Positions 7,819 to 15,644 of a stretch of DNA of 18,617 bases are shown here, one piece after another (position 1 is the stretch's first letter; each line of letters opens with the position of its first letter). The notes beneath the pieces are model-generated. The model ran no database searches, was not told where the DNA came from, and saw only the letters and a list, made by a program, of their open reading frames with translations. Origin of the DNA: Bacteroidales bacterium. Lineage in GTDB: Bacteria; Bacteroidota; Bacteroidia; Bacteroidales; Muribaculaceae. A program made the translations under genes and the position numbers. The stretch is taken from the NCBI GenBank assembly GCA_900755985.1, contig CAAEIL010000016.1, positions 1 through 18,617 on the forward strand, written 5' to 3'.

Positions 7819-7839
7819 CGGTTCGGTGTTTCCGAGCCG
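7819..7839 (+). promoter_or_regulatory. Hairpin at the 5' end of the ileS leader
   Basis: CGGTTCGG (7819-7826) pairs with CCGAGCCG (7832-7839) through 8 bp including one G-T, with a 5-nt loop. It would form the first 25 nt of the predicted ileS mRNA. It has no following T-run and no T-box-like features, so it may stabilise the transcript or bind a regulator. Confidence 0.45.
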
Positions 7840-7884
7840 TATATTCATGTATGCGATTATTATTCATTTCTCTAAGCTTCTGAT

Positions 7885-10800
7885 ATGAAACGCTTTCCCG
7901 AATATTCAAAATTCAACCTTTCAGACATCAACAAAGAAGTCTTGGCTCAGTGGAACGAAGCCAAACTTTTTGAAAATACAATAAAAGCGCGCAAAGGCGC
8001 ACCGTCTTTTGTGTTTTTCGAGGGTCCTCCATCGGCAAACGGCATGCCCGGTATACACCACGTCATGGCACGTACCATCAAGGATATTTTCTGCCGCTAC
8101 AAGACCATGAAAGGCTTCGAGGTAAAACGTAAAGCCGGTTGGGACACCCACGGTCTGCCAGTCGAACTCGGCGTCGAGAAATCGTTAGGTATTACCAAAG
8201 AAGATATCGGCAAAAAAATCTCGGTCGACGACTACAACTCAGCCTGCCGCCGCGAAGTCATGAAATATACCCGCGAGTGGGAAAATCTAACCAACTCGAT
8301 GGGCTATTGGGTCGACCTCAATGACCCGTATATCACATACGACAACCGCTACATCGAATCGGTGTGGTGGCTGCTTGCACAGCTCTACGGCAAAGGCCTG
8401 CTGTACAAAGGTTACACCATACAGCCTTACTCGCCGGCAGCCGGCACAGGACTTTCGTCACACGAGCTCAACCAGCCCGGATGCTACCGCGACGTCAAGG
8501 ACACTACCTGTATTGCGCAGTTCAAGGTCCTCGACCCCAAACCGGAAATGAGCGGTTGGGGGACGCCTTACTTCCTCGCCTGGACAACAACTCCGTGGAC
8601 ATTGCCTTCGAACACCGCACTGTGCGTGGGTCCCTCGTTCACTTACGTTGCCGTGCGTACTTTCAACCCCTATTCGGGCGAAAAAGTCACTGTCATCCTC
8701 GCCGAAGAGCTACTTAACTCGGTTCTCAATCCCAAAGGCAAGGACGGAGACCTCGACGCATACACCAAAGGCGACAAGGTCATTCCCTGGAAAGTCGTCG
8801 CCTCCTGGACCGGCGCCGAGCTTACCGGCATGCACTACGAACAGCTTCTGCCCTGGGTCAATCCCGGCGAAGGTGCATTTGTTGTCATCCCCGGCGACTA
8901 TGTCTCTACCGACGACGGCACCGGCATCGTACACATAGCCGGAACATTCGGCGCCGATGACCTCAGAGTATCAAAACAGAACAACATTCCGCCCCTGCAC
9001 ATGACCGACCGTGACGGCAATATACGCCCCATGGTGGACATGACCGGCAAATTCTACCTCCTCAACGACCTCGACCCTGACTTTGTCAAAAAGATGGTCA
9101 ATGTCGATGAATACAGCAAATGGCAGGGCAAATATGTCAAAAACGCCTATGACCCCGCCAAGGCCGACTCTGACGAAACTCTCGACGTCGAAATCTGCCT
9201 CGACCTCAAAGCCGCCGGCAAGGTTTTCAAAATCGAGAAACATGTCCACAGCTATCCTCACTGCTGGCGTACTGACAAACCAGTCCTATACTACCCGCTT
9301 GACAGCTGGTTCATCCGTTCGACAGCCGCTCGCGACCGCATGATCGAGCTTAACAAGACCATAAAATGGAAACCCGCCTCGACCGGCGCAGGTCGATTCG
9401 GCAAATGGCTAGAGAACCTTCAGGACTGGAACCTGTCGCGCTCACGTTACTGGGGCACCCCTCTGCCTATATGGCGCACCGAAGACGGCACCGTCGAAAA
9501 GTGCATCGACTCAGTCGAAACACTCTACAACGAAATCGAAAAAGCCGTTGCAGCAGGCATCATGAAGACGAATCCTCTTAAAGATAAAGGATTTGTACCC
9601 GGTGACTACTCCAAGGCGAATTACGATAAAATCGACCTCCACCGCCCCTATGTCGACGATATTGTCCTTGTCTCCGAAGATGGTCGCGAAATGCACCGCG
9701 AGCTCGACCTCATCGACGTATGGTTCGACTCGGGTTCGATGCCCTATGCTCAGATACACTACCCATTCGAGAACAAGGACGCCTTCGACGGACGTCAGGT
9801 CTATCCTGCCGACTTCATAGCCGAAGGTGTTGACCAGACACGCGGTTGGTTCTTCACCCTGCATGCCATCGCCACCATGGTTTTCGATTCCGTGGCATAC
9901 AAAGCTGTAATCTCAAACGGCCTTGTCCTCGACAAGGACGGCAACAAAATGTCCAAACGTCTGGGCAACGCCGTCAATCCTTTCAAGGCAATCGAGGAAT
10001 TCGGTTCGGACCCCCTGCGCTGGTACATGATATCCAACTCATCGCCATGGGACAACCTCAAGTTTGACGAAGCCGGAGTCCGCGAGACTGCCCGCAAACT
10101 CTTTGCTACCATATATAATACATACTCGTTCTTCGCACTATATGCCAATGTCGACGGATTCGACCCCGACGCCGTGCAGGTACCTCTTGACCAACGTCCC
10201 GAAATTGACCGCTGGATAATTTCGCTTCTCAACTCGCTTGTAAAGACAGTAGAGGACGCACTCGAAGACTACGAGCCCACACGCGCAGCACGCGCCATCA
10301 ACGACTTTGTCGGCGACAACCTCTCCAACTGGTATGTACGCCTTAACCGCAAGCGCTTCTGGGGCGGCGAAATGACGCAGGACAAACTGTCGGCCTACCA
10401 GACTCTGTTTACCTGTCTCAAGACCGTATCCTTGCTCATGGCTCCCATTGCGCCGTTCTTCGCCGACAAATTGTACCGCGACCTCACCGGCAAAAACGAG
10501 TCGGTACATCTTGCCCAATTCCCTTCATACAACGAAGCCGAAATTGACAAGTCGCTTGAGCAGCGCATGGCTCTCGCCCAGACTACGACATCGATGGTTC
10601 TTGCACTGCGCCGCAAAGTCAACATCAAAGTGCGCCAACCCCTCCAGACTTTGATGATTCCGACTGTCGACGACACTCAAAAGGCTCAGTTCGAAGCCGT
10701 TCGCGACATCATCCTCAGCGAAGTCAACGTCAAGGAGATGAAGCTTGTCGCCTCAGACGCCGGCATTCTCGTCAAACGTGTCAAACCCGACTTCAAAAAA

Positions 10801-11298
10801 CTCGGTCCCAAATTCGGCAAACAGATGAAAGCCGTCGCCGGCGAACTTACCGGCCTCGACACTGCTGCCATCATCACCTTCGAGAAAAACGGTTTTGTCG
10901 AGTTTGATCTGAACGGCACCCCCGCCAGGGTTGACCTTGCCGACGTCGAAGTCATCTCCGAAGACATTCCCGGATGGCTCGTCGCCAACGAAGGTACAGT
11001 AACCGTCGCCCTTGACATAACACTTACACCCGAACTCAAGGCTGAAGGTGTGGCCCGCGACATCATCAACCGCATACAGAACATACGCAAAGGCCGCGAC
11101 TACCGCATCACCGACCGCATTAATCTGCAGTTCGCGCCCAACGACCTTACCGACGGTCCTGTCCAGCAGTTTGCCGACTATATCGGTTCGCAGGTCCTGG
11201 CCAACAGCATCACAATTGCCGACTTTGAAGACGGCCCCGAAAGCGAACACCTTGACTTGGACGGAATCGATGTCCGTGTCAACATCACTCTCGGTTAA
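7885..11298 (+). CDS. ileS: Isoleucyl-tRNA synthetase
   Basis: IleRS charges tRNA-Ile with isoleucine in the cytoplasm and hydrolyses mischarged valine. The 1137-residue protein has the class I layout. The GPPSANG segment (47-53) runs into a variant HIGH motif reading GIHH (56-59). GWDTHGLPVE lies at 85-94. The CP1 editing domain shows TTTPWTLPSNT (from 234) and TDDGTG (342-347). KMSKR is at 688-692. A helical anticodon-binding domain begins near 776 and carries the NWYVRLNRKRFW stretch. The C-terminus has no Cys-rich zinc module, and the whole resembles the longer, eukaryote-like type 2 enzymes that are often mupirocin-tolerant; that property is inferred from type. The ATG follows a promoter motif and leader hairpin and opens directly into the conserved N-terminus. 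Confidence 0.97.
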   Translation: MKRFPEYSKFNLSDINKEVLAQWNEAKLFENTIKARKGAPSFVFFEGPPSANGMPGIHHVMARTIKDIFCRYKTMKGFEVKRKAGWDTHGLPVELGVEKSLGITKEDIGKKISVDDYNSACRREVMKYTREWENLTNSMGYWVDLNDPYITYDNRYIESVWWLLAQLYGKGLLYKGYTIQPYSPAAGTGLSSHELNQPGCYRDVKDTTCIAQFKVLDPKPEMSGWGTPYFLAWTTTPWTLPSNTALCVGPSFTYVAVRTFNPYSGEKVTVILAEELLNSVLNPKGKDGDLDAYTKGDKVIPWKVVASWTGAELTGMHYEQLLPWVNPGEGAFVVIPGDYVSTDDGTGIVHIAGTFGADDLRVSKQNNIPPLHMTDRDGNIRPMVDMTGKFYLLNDLDPDFVKKMVNVDEYSKWQGKYVKNAYDPAKADSDETLDVEICLDLKAAGKVFKIEKHVHSYPHCWRTDKPVLYYPLDSWFIRSTAARDRMIELNKTIKWKPASTGAGRFGKWLENLQDWNLSRSRYWGTPLPIWRTEDGTVEKCIDSVETLYNEIEKAVAAGIMKTNPLKDKGFVPGDYSKANYDKIDLHRPYVDDIVLVSEDGREMHRELDLIDVWFDSGSMPYAQIHYPFENKDAFDGRQVYPADFIAEGVDQTRGWFFTLHAIATMVFDSVAYKAVISNGLVLDKDGNKMSKRLGNAVNPFKAIEEFGSDPLRWYMISNSSPWDNLKFDEAGVRETARKLFATIYNTYSFFALYANVDGFDPDAVQVPLDQRPEIDRWIISLLNSLVKTVEDALEDYEPTRAARAINDFVGDNLSNWYVRLNRKRFWGGEMTQDKLSAYQTLFTCLKTVSLLMAPIAPFFADKLYRDLTGKNESVHLAQFPSYNEAEIDKSLEQRMALAQTTTSMVLALRRKVNIKVRQPLQTLMIPTVDDTQKAQFEAVRDIILSEVNVKEMKLVASDAGILVKRVKPDFKKLGPKFGKQMKAVAGELTGLDTAAIITFEKNGFVEFDLNGTPARVDLADVEVISEDIPGWLVANEGTVTVALDITLTPELKAEGVARDIINRIQNIRKGRDYRITDRINLQFAPNDLTDGPVQQFADYIGSQVLANSITIADFEDGPESEHLDLDGIDVRVNITLG

Positions 11299-11395
11299 CC
11301 AAGCATATAACCATTGCCCCAAACACAATTTGTTCTCAATTTTTGTTATCAATTTGCCAAACGATAACGACTCACAACATCAAACAACGCAAATA

Positions 11396-11773
11396 ATGTC
11401 CGAAAAACTAAGATATTCAGACGAAGAGCTTCAAGAATTCAAGGAACTTATTCTCGAAAAGCTTGAACGCGCAACAGCCGAGTTCGAATACTACCGCTCG
11501 GTCGTAATGAACTCGGATGGAAACGGTGTCGCCGACACGTCGCCCACATTTAAAGTACTTGAAGAAGGCGCCGGAACCCGTGATAAAGAAGAAGCCGCAC
11601 GCATTGCCGAACGTCAGCGCAAATTCATTCAGCACCTGCAGGCCGCACTTGTCCGTATCGAAAACAAGACCTACGGCATCTGCCGTGTCACCGGCAAACT
11701 CATCCCCAAAGAACGGCTTCGTGCCGTGCCTCATGCCACACTCGGCATCGACGCCAAACTCGACAAAAAGTAA
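11396..11773 (+). CDS. TraR/DksA-family protein with degenerate zinc finger
   Basis: A 125-residue relative of DksA, a family that binds the RNA polymerase secondary channel and, with ppGpp, tunes transcription. Residues about 7-92 form the helical region, with a charged central segment. The C-terminal module reads YGICRVTG (93-100), then RLRAVPHATLGIDAK (107-121). Canonical members have four zinc-binding Cys here; only Cys96 remains, the others being Thr99, Gly117 and Ala120. This degenerate form is, to my knowledge, usual in Bacteroidota. The ATG was chosen because the conserved helical region begins right after it; the frame is open further back into ileS, but that extension is not conserved-looking. 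It is followed by lspA and may head a plus-strand operon reaching 17651. Confidence 0.9.
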   Translation: MSEKLRYSDEELQEFKELILEKLERATAEFEYYRSVVMNSDGNGVADTSPTFKVLEEGAGTRDKEEAARIAERQRKFIQHLQAALVRIENKTYGICRVTGKLIPKERLRAVPHATLGIDAKLDKK

Positions 11774-11892
11774 GCATCACGTCCCGGCACGGCTTCAACT
11801 GCAGGCTCCAAGGACATGCCATGCCCCCGCCTGAAGCTTGCGGCCCTCGCGACCGCGGCTTTCGGCATTTAAATAACAGTACGTCTACATAA

Positions 11893-12576
11893 ATGAAATT
11901 TTCATATTTCCCGCCAATGAAACTGAGCAAAGGCCGGCTCGCCATCTTAATCTGCGCTGCAGTCATCATCATTGACCAGATAATAAAAATCGCAGTCAAA
12001 ACCTCATTTTACTGGGGCGAAGATGTCGAGATACTGCCATGGTTTCATCTGCGCTTCATACAGAACAACGGAATGGCCTTCGGCATGGAGCTTGGCAGCA
12101 AGCTCTTTCTCTCGTTGTTCCGCATAGCCGCCGTCTCGCTGCTGATATGGTACATGACTCGTCTTGCACGCAATCCTCATGTATCCAAAGGCTACATGGC
12201 CTGTATAGCCCTGATAACGGCCGGAGCAGCCGGTAACATTGTCGACTGCGTATTTTATGGCGAGATATTCAACAACCCCTACCCTCCCGAAGTCGCTCAG
12301 TTTGTTCCCTGGGGCGACGGCTACTCAACAGTCTTTCAGGGTATGGTGGTCGACATGTTCTACTTCCCGTTGTTCTCTTTTGACTGGCCACAGTGGATGC
12401 CTTGGGTCGGCGGTAAGACTTTCTCGTTCTTCGACCCCGTCTTCAACTTTGCCGACGCAGCCATAACAGTCGGAATCTTCATACTCATCTTCGGCTACTA
12501 CAAAAACCTCTCCGGAGTCTCATCCGACGAAGACAATGACGGCAAAGACCGGCCGGAAGCCGACAACCAACAATAA
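11893..12576 (+). CDS. lspA: Lipoprotein signal peptidase (signal peptidase II)
   Basis: LspA is an inner-membrane aspartyl protease that removes the signal peptide of diacylated prolipoproteins. The 227-residue protein has four hydrophobic segments (about 14-34, 68-88, 101-119 and 185-202). The conserved blocks are IIIDQIIK (25-32), FIQNNGMAFGM (55-65), TAGAAGNIVDC (109-119) and FNFADAAI (184-191). The catalytic aspartates are by family Asp118 and Asp188. The loop between them is about 65 residues, longer than in E. coli, which seems typical for Bacteroidota. A second ATG at codon 9 could be the true start. The next gene encodes a lipoprotein and begins 13 bp after the stop codon. Confidence 0.95.
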   Translation: MKFSYFPPMKLSKGRLAILICAAVIIIDQIIKIAVKTSFYWGEDVEILPWFHLRFIQNNGMAFGMELGSKLFLSLFRIAAVSLLIWYMTRLARNPHVSKGYMACIALITAGAAGNIVDCVFYGEIFNNPYPPEVAQFVPWGDGYSTVFQGMVVDMFYFPLFSFDWPQWMPWVGGKTFSFFDPVFNFADAAITVGIFILIFGYYKNLSGVSSDEDNDGKDRPEADNQQ

Positions 12577-12589
12577 ACTCCGGCATACA

Positions 12590-13387
12590 ATGTACTTTTG
12601 GTTTAAGAAAATATTCGCAGTCAGCATAGCCCTCCTGATATTCTGGTCATGTTCGCGTGTGCCGGACTATGTCATCGACCCTGATGATATGGCCGGTATT
12701 ATGGCCGACATCAACCGCACCGAAAGTTACATAGAGATGAACTACAGCGAGTTTACCAACGACTCGATTCGCATGGCTTACAAGCAATCGATACTCGCCA
12801 AATACGGGTACACGCTTGCCGACCTTGACACTTCGTACATGTGGTATGGAGCACACCTAAAGGAATATGACAAAGTCTGCGAGGAGGCCGTCAGGATACT
12901 CGAAGACCGCATGTCCGACGCCGGGTCTATCTCGGCGGGTTCAGCCACAGTCGCTGTCGCCGGTGACTCGGTTGACCTGTGGTCAGGTGCCCGAGGATTC
13001 GCCATAAGTTCGATGTCTCCGACACCGATGACCACATTCTCACTTAAAGCCGACAAAAACTGGAAATCAGGCGACATGTACACCTGGCGTGCAAAGTTGC
13101 TCAACAACCGCCGCGGCGGCTCGTTTACTATAGTCGCCGACTACACAGACGGCACTACAGAATATTTGACATCGCACTTCGGCGGCGACGGCTGGCAGTC
13201 TCTCAACTTTTTTGTAGATTCGACACGCACGGCCCAGCGCATTTTCGGTGTGCTTCGTCTTGACACCGACCCGGGTACTGCCGTTTATCTCGACTCGGTA
13301 CAGCTGGTGCGCAACCGCCTCGACCCAACGATGTATCCTCAGCGTTACAGGCAGCGCACTATCGCGCAGCAGGTTGGCAAACAATAA
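12590..13387 (+). CDS. DUF4296-type lipoprotein
   Basis: A 265-residue predicted lipoprotein with a hydrophobic leader ending in IFWSC (Cys21 lipidated). Residues about 25-115 resemble the Bacteroidota DUF4296 domain: a PDYVIDPDDMAGIMADI opening, then helices with YKQSILAKYGYTLADLDTSY and a charged helix. Residues about 130-240 look like a beta-sandwich (repeated short strands, GDMYTWRAKL, GDGWQSLNFFVDST), possibly carbohydrate-binding-like, which is an unproven impression. The start at 12590 is preferred over an upstream in-frame ATG because it yields an immediate signal sequence and avoids overlap with lspA. DUF4296 lipoproteins next to lspA recur in Bacteroidales as I recall. Molecular function is unknown. 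Confidence 0.88.
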   Translation: MYFWFKKIFAVSIALLIFWSCSRVPDYVIDPDDMAGIMADINRTESYIEMNYSEFTNDSIRMAYKQSILAKYGYTLADLDTSYMWYGAHLKEYDKVCEEAVRILEDRMSDAGSISAGSATVAVAGDSVDLWSGARGFAISSMSPTPMTTFSLKADKNWKSGDMYTWRAKLLNNRRGGSFTIVADYTDGTTEYLTSHFGGDGWQSLNFFVDSTRTAQRIFGVLRLDTDPGTAVYLDSVQLVRNRLDPTMYPQRYRQRTIAQQVGKQ

Positions 13388-13403
13388 AAACTACCCCGGC
13401 CTT

Positions 13404-13628
13404 ATGTTCAGATTCCTCGCACACAGTATTGTCATTGACGGAGTCAGACACAGCCTCTCACTTGTCAGCATAGACAGTCTCGGCAACGTTGACATACAGC
13501 CATTCGATGTAGAAACCCATTCGACAAAATTTGTCGACGGTACAATCGAAATCACCACACGCCCCGGACTTATGCCTGTGGTCACAGCCGACGGCCGCCC
13601 CCTCATCATCCCCCACGACACCAAATGA
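13404..13628 (+). CDS. Small conserved-looking protein of unknown function
   Basis: A 74-residue protein beginning MFRFLAHSIVIDGVRHSLSL, with no signal peptide or membrane segment. It reads as alternating short beta strands with Asp/Gly turns, followed by EITTRPGLMPVV and a polar tail. Codon use resembles its neighbours (C-ending codons, GAC, ATC). It begins 16 bp after the lipoprotein gene, and its stop overlaps the start of the ABC-F gene by four bases (ATGA). This tight packing supports a real, translated gene. I do not recognise a family, and the sequence gives no catalytic motif. Confidence 0.72.
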   Translation: MFRFLAHSIVIDGVRHSLSLVSIDSLGNVDIQPFDVETHSTKFVDGTIEITTRPGLMPVVTADGRPLIIPHDTK

Positions 13629-15601
13629 TATCGATAAACAATCTTTCGGTCGAATTCAGTGCACGGCCGCTCTTCGACAATATAAACTACGTCATCAACC
13701 CTCGGGATAAAATAGCTCTCGTGGGCAAAAACGGTGCCGGCAAATCGACAATGCTCAAAATCATCGCCGGGCTTCAGCAACCGACATCTGGCACTGTCTC
13801 GATGCCCCGCGACCTGACAATAGGTTATCTGCCCCAGCAGATGCAGCTCTCTGATTCAGTCACACTGATGCAGGAAGCATCAAAGGCTTTCGCTCATCTG
13901 GACCAAATGCGCGACCACCTGGAACAGCTCAACAATGAACTCGCCGCACGCACCGATTACCAGTCTCAGGAATACAGCGCTCTTATCGAGCGTATCTCTT
14001 CGCTTACCGAGCAACTTTCAATGGCGTCGAGCGAAAACGCCGTGGCCGAGACTGAAAAGACACTCCTCGGCCTGGGCTTTGTCAGAAGTGATTTCGACCG
14101 CCCCACGTCTGAGTTCTCGGGCGGATGGCGAATGCGTGTCGAACTGGCCAAAATCCTCCTTCAGCGTCCCGACGTGCTTCTGCTTGACGAACCCACCAAC
14201 CACCTCGACATCGAGTCAATTCAGTGGCTCGAAAATTTTCTCATAGCCAAGGCCAAAGCTGTCGTTCTGGTGTCGCACGACCGCGCTTTCATTGACAATG
14301 TCACCAACCGCACCATAGAGATTTCACTCGGAAAGATATACGACTACAATGTCAATTACTCGCACTTTGTCGAGTTACGCCGCGAGCGCATCGAGCAGCA
14401 AATGCGGGCGTATCAGAACCAGCAGAAACAGATTGCTGACACCGAACAATTTATCGAGCGTTTCCGATACAAAGCCACCAAGGCCGTACAGGTGCAGAGC
14501 CGCATGAAGCAGCTTGCCAAAATCGAACGCATCGAGGTTGACGAAGTCGACAATTCGCATCTGAATTTGCGCTTCCCTCCGGCACCGCGCTCGGGCGACT
14601 ATCCTCTGATACTCGACGATGTAGGCAAAGCATACGGGGACCATCAGGTCTTTGACCATTGCACATTCACTATCAAACGAGGCGAGAAAGTCGCCTTCGT
14701 CGGCAAAAACGGCGAAGGCAAATCAACTCTTGTCAAATGCATAATGGGCGAAATACCCTTCACCGGCTCGCTCAAAATCGGCCATAATGTCAAAATCGGC
14801 TACTTTGCACAAAACCAGGCACAGCTGCTCGACGGCGAATTAACGGTATTCGACACCATCGACCGCGTGGCCGTTGGTGACATACGCCTGAAAATCCGCG
14901 ATATACTCGGTGCCTTCATGTTTGGCGGCGAAGCCTCCGACAAGAAAGTCAAAGTACTTTCGGGCGGCGAAAAGACACGTCTGGCAATGATACGTCTTCT
15001 GCTCGAGCCCGTCAACCTGCTCATCCTCGACGAGCCTACCAACCACCTTGACATGAAAACCAAGGACATCCTCAAACAGGCCATAAAGGACTTCACCGGG
15101 ACTGCAATTGTCGTGTCGCACGACCGCGAGTTCCTCGACGGCCTTGTCGAAAAAGTCTACGAGTTCGGTGGCGGCAAAGTACGCGAGTGTCTCGGCGGCA
15201 TATATGAGTTTCTCGAAAAAAAGAAAATCGAAAACCTGGACCAACTGTCTCTATCGACATCGCCGACGCAGACCAAAACCGCGCCGACTAAGCCAACTTC
15301 CAAAATCACGACGGCCGAACCTGACACAGACAAAGCGGCAGCCAAGCCAAAACTCAGCTATGCCGAACAGCGCGAACGCGATAAAGCTATACGCCGCGCT
15401 CAAAAAAAAGTTGCCGACGCCGAAGCTCTTGTCGCAGCACGCGAAGCTGATGTCAAGGCCATCGAAGACAGGCTGGCCGCCGGCGAAGCCTCCGACGAAC
15501 TTTTCGCACAACATGGGCAGGCTACCAAAGAACTCGAAAACGCCATGTCCGTATGGGAACTCGACCAAATGGACCTTGACAGTCTCAATGACAACAAATA
15601 A
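13625..15601 (+). CDS. ABC-F family ATPase (Uup/EttA-like)
   Basis: A soluble protein with two ATP-binding cassettes and no membrane domain. ABC-F proteins bind the ribosome and modulate translation or protect it from stalling or antibiotics. In the 658 residues, cassette 1 has GKNGAGKST (34-42), signature SGGWRMR (from 165) and LLLDEPTNHLD (from 185). Cassette 2 has GKNGEGKST (360-368), LSGGEKTRL (from 445) and LLILDEPTNHLD (from 465). The linker between them (about 230-315) is the long charged helical pair that reaches the peptidyl-transferase region in family members. A Thr/Pro/Lys-rich spacer (about 540-575) leads to a charged C-terminal coiled coil like that of Uup. The start overlaps the preceding gene by ATGA. 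A housekeeping role is more likely than resistance, given the context. Confidence 0.94.
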   Translation: MISINNLSVEFSARPLFDNINYVINPRDKIALVGKNGAGKSTMLKIIAGLQQPTSGTVSMPRDLTIGYLPQQMQLSDSVTLMQEASKAFAHLDQMRDHLEQLNNELAARTDYQSQEYSALIERISSLTEQLSMASSENAVAETEKTLLGLGFVRSDFDRPTSEFSGGWRMRVELAKILLQRPDVLLLDEPTNHLDIESIQWLENFLIAKAKAVVLVSHDRAFIDNVTNRTIEISLGKIYDYNVNYSHFVELRRERIEQQMRAYQNQQKQIADTEQFIERFRYKATKAVQVQSRMKQLAKIERIEVDEVDNSHLNLRFPPAPRSGDYPLILDDVGKAYGDHQVFDHCTFTIKRGEKVAFVGKNGEGKSTLVKCIMGEIPFTGSLKIGHNVKIGYFAQNQAQLLDGELTVFDTIDRVAVGDIRLKIRDILGAFMFGGEASDKKVKVLSGGEKTRLAMIRLLLEPVNLLILDEPTNHLDMKTKDILKQAIKDFTGTAIVVSHDREFLDGLVEKVYEFGGGKVRECLGGIYEFLEKKKIENLDQLSLSTSPTQTKTAPTKPTSKITTAEPDTDKAAAKPKLSYAEQRERDKAIRRAQKKVADAEALVAAREADVKAIEDRLAAGEASDELFAQHGQATKELENAMSVWELDQMDLDSLNDNK

Positions 15602-15644
15602 CAACATTCTCCCCTACATACAATCACATAAAAAAATCACATTT

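Noticed and set aside
10753..11352. 199-codon minus-strand frame opposite the end of ileS
   Set aside because: It is antisense to conserved IleRS sequence; its Val/Asp/Gly/Phe-rich translation is a codon-bias shadow.
13625..15601. Antibiotic-resistance ABC-F
   Set aside because: The Uup-like C-terminal coiled coil and the housekeeping operon context give no support for a resistance role.
15108..15644. N-terminal extension of the M13 peptidase into ABC-F
   Set aside because: It is out of frame with ABC-F and low-complexity, and the ATG at 15645 gives a proper signal peptide.
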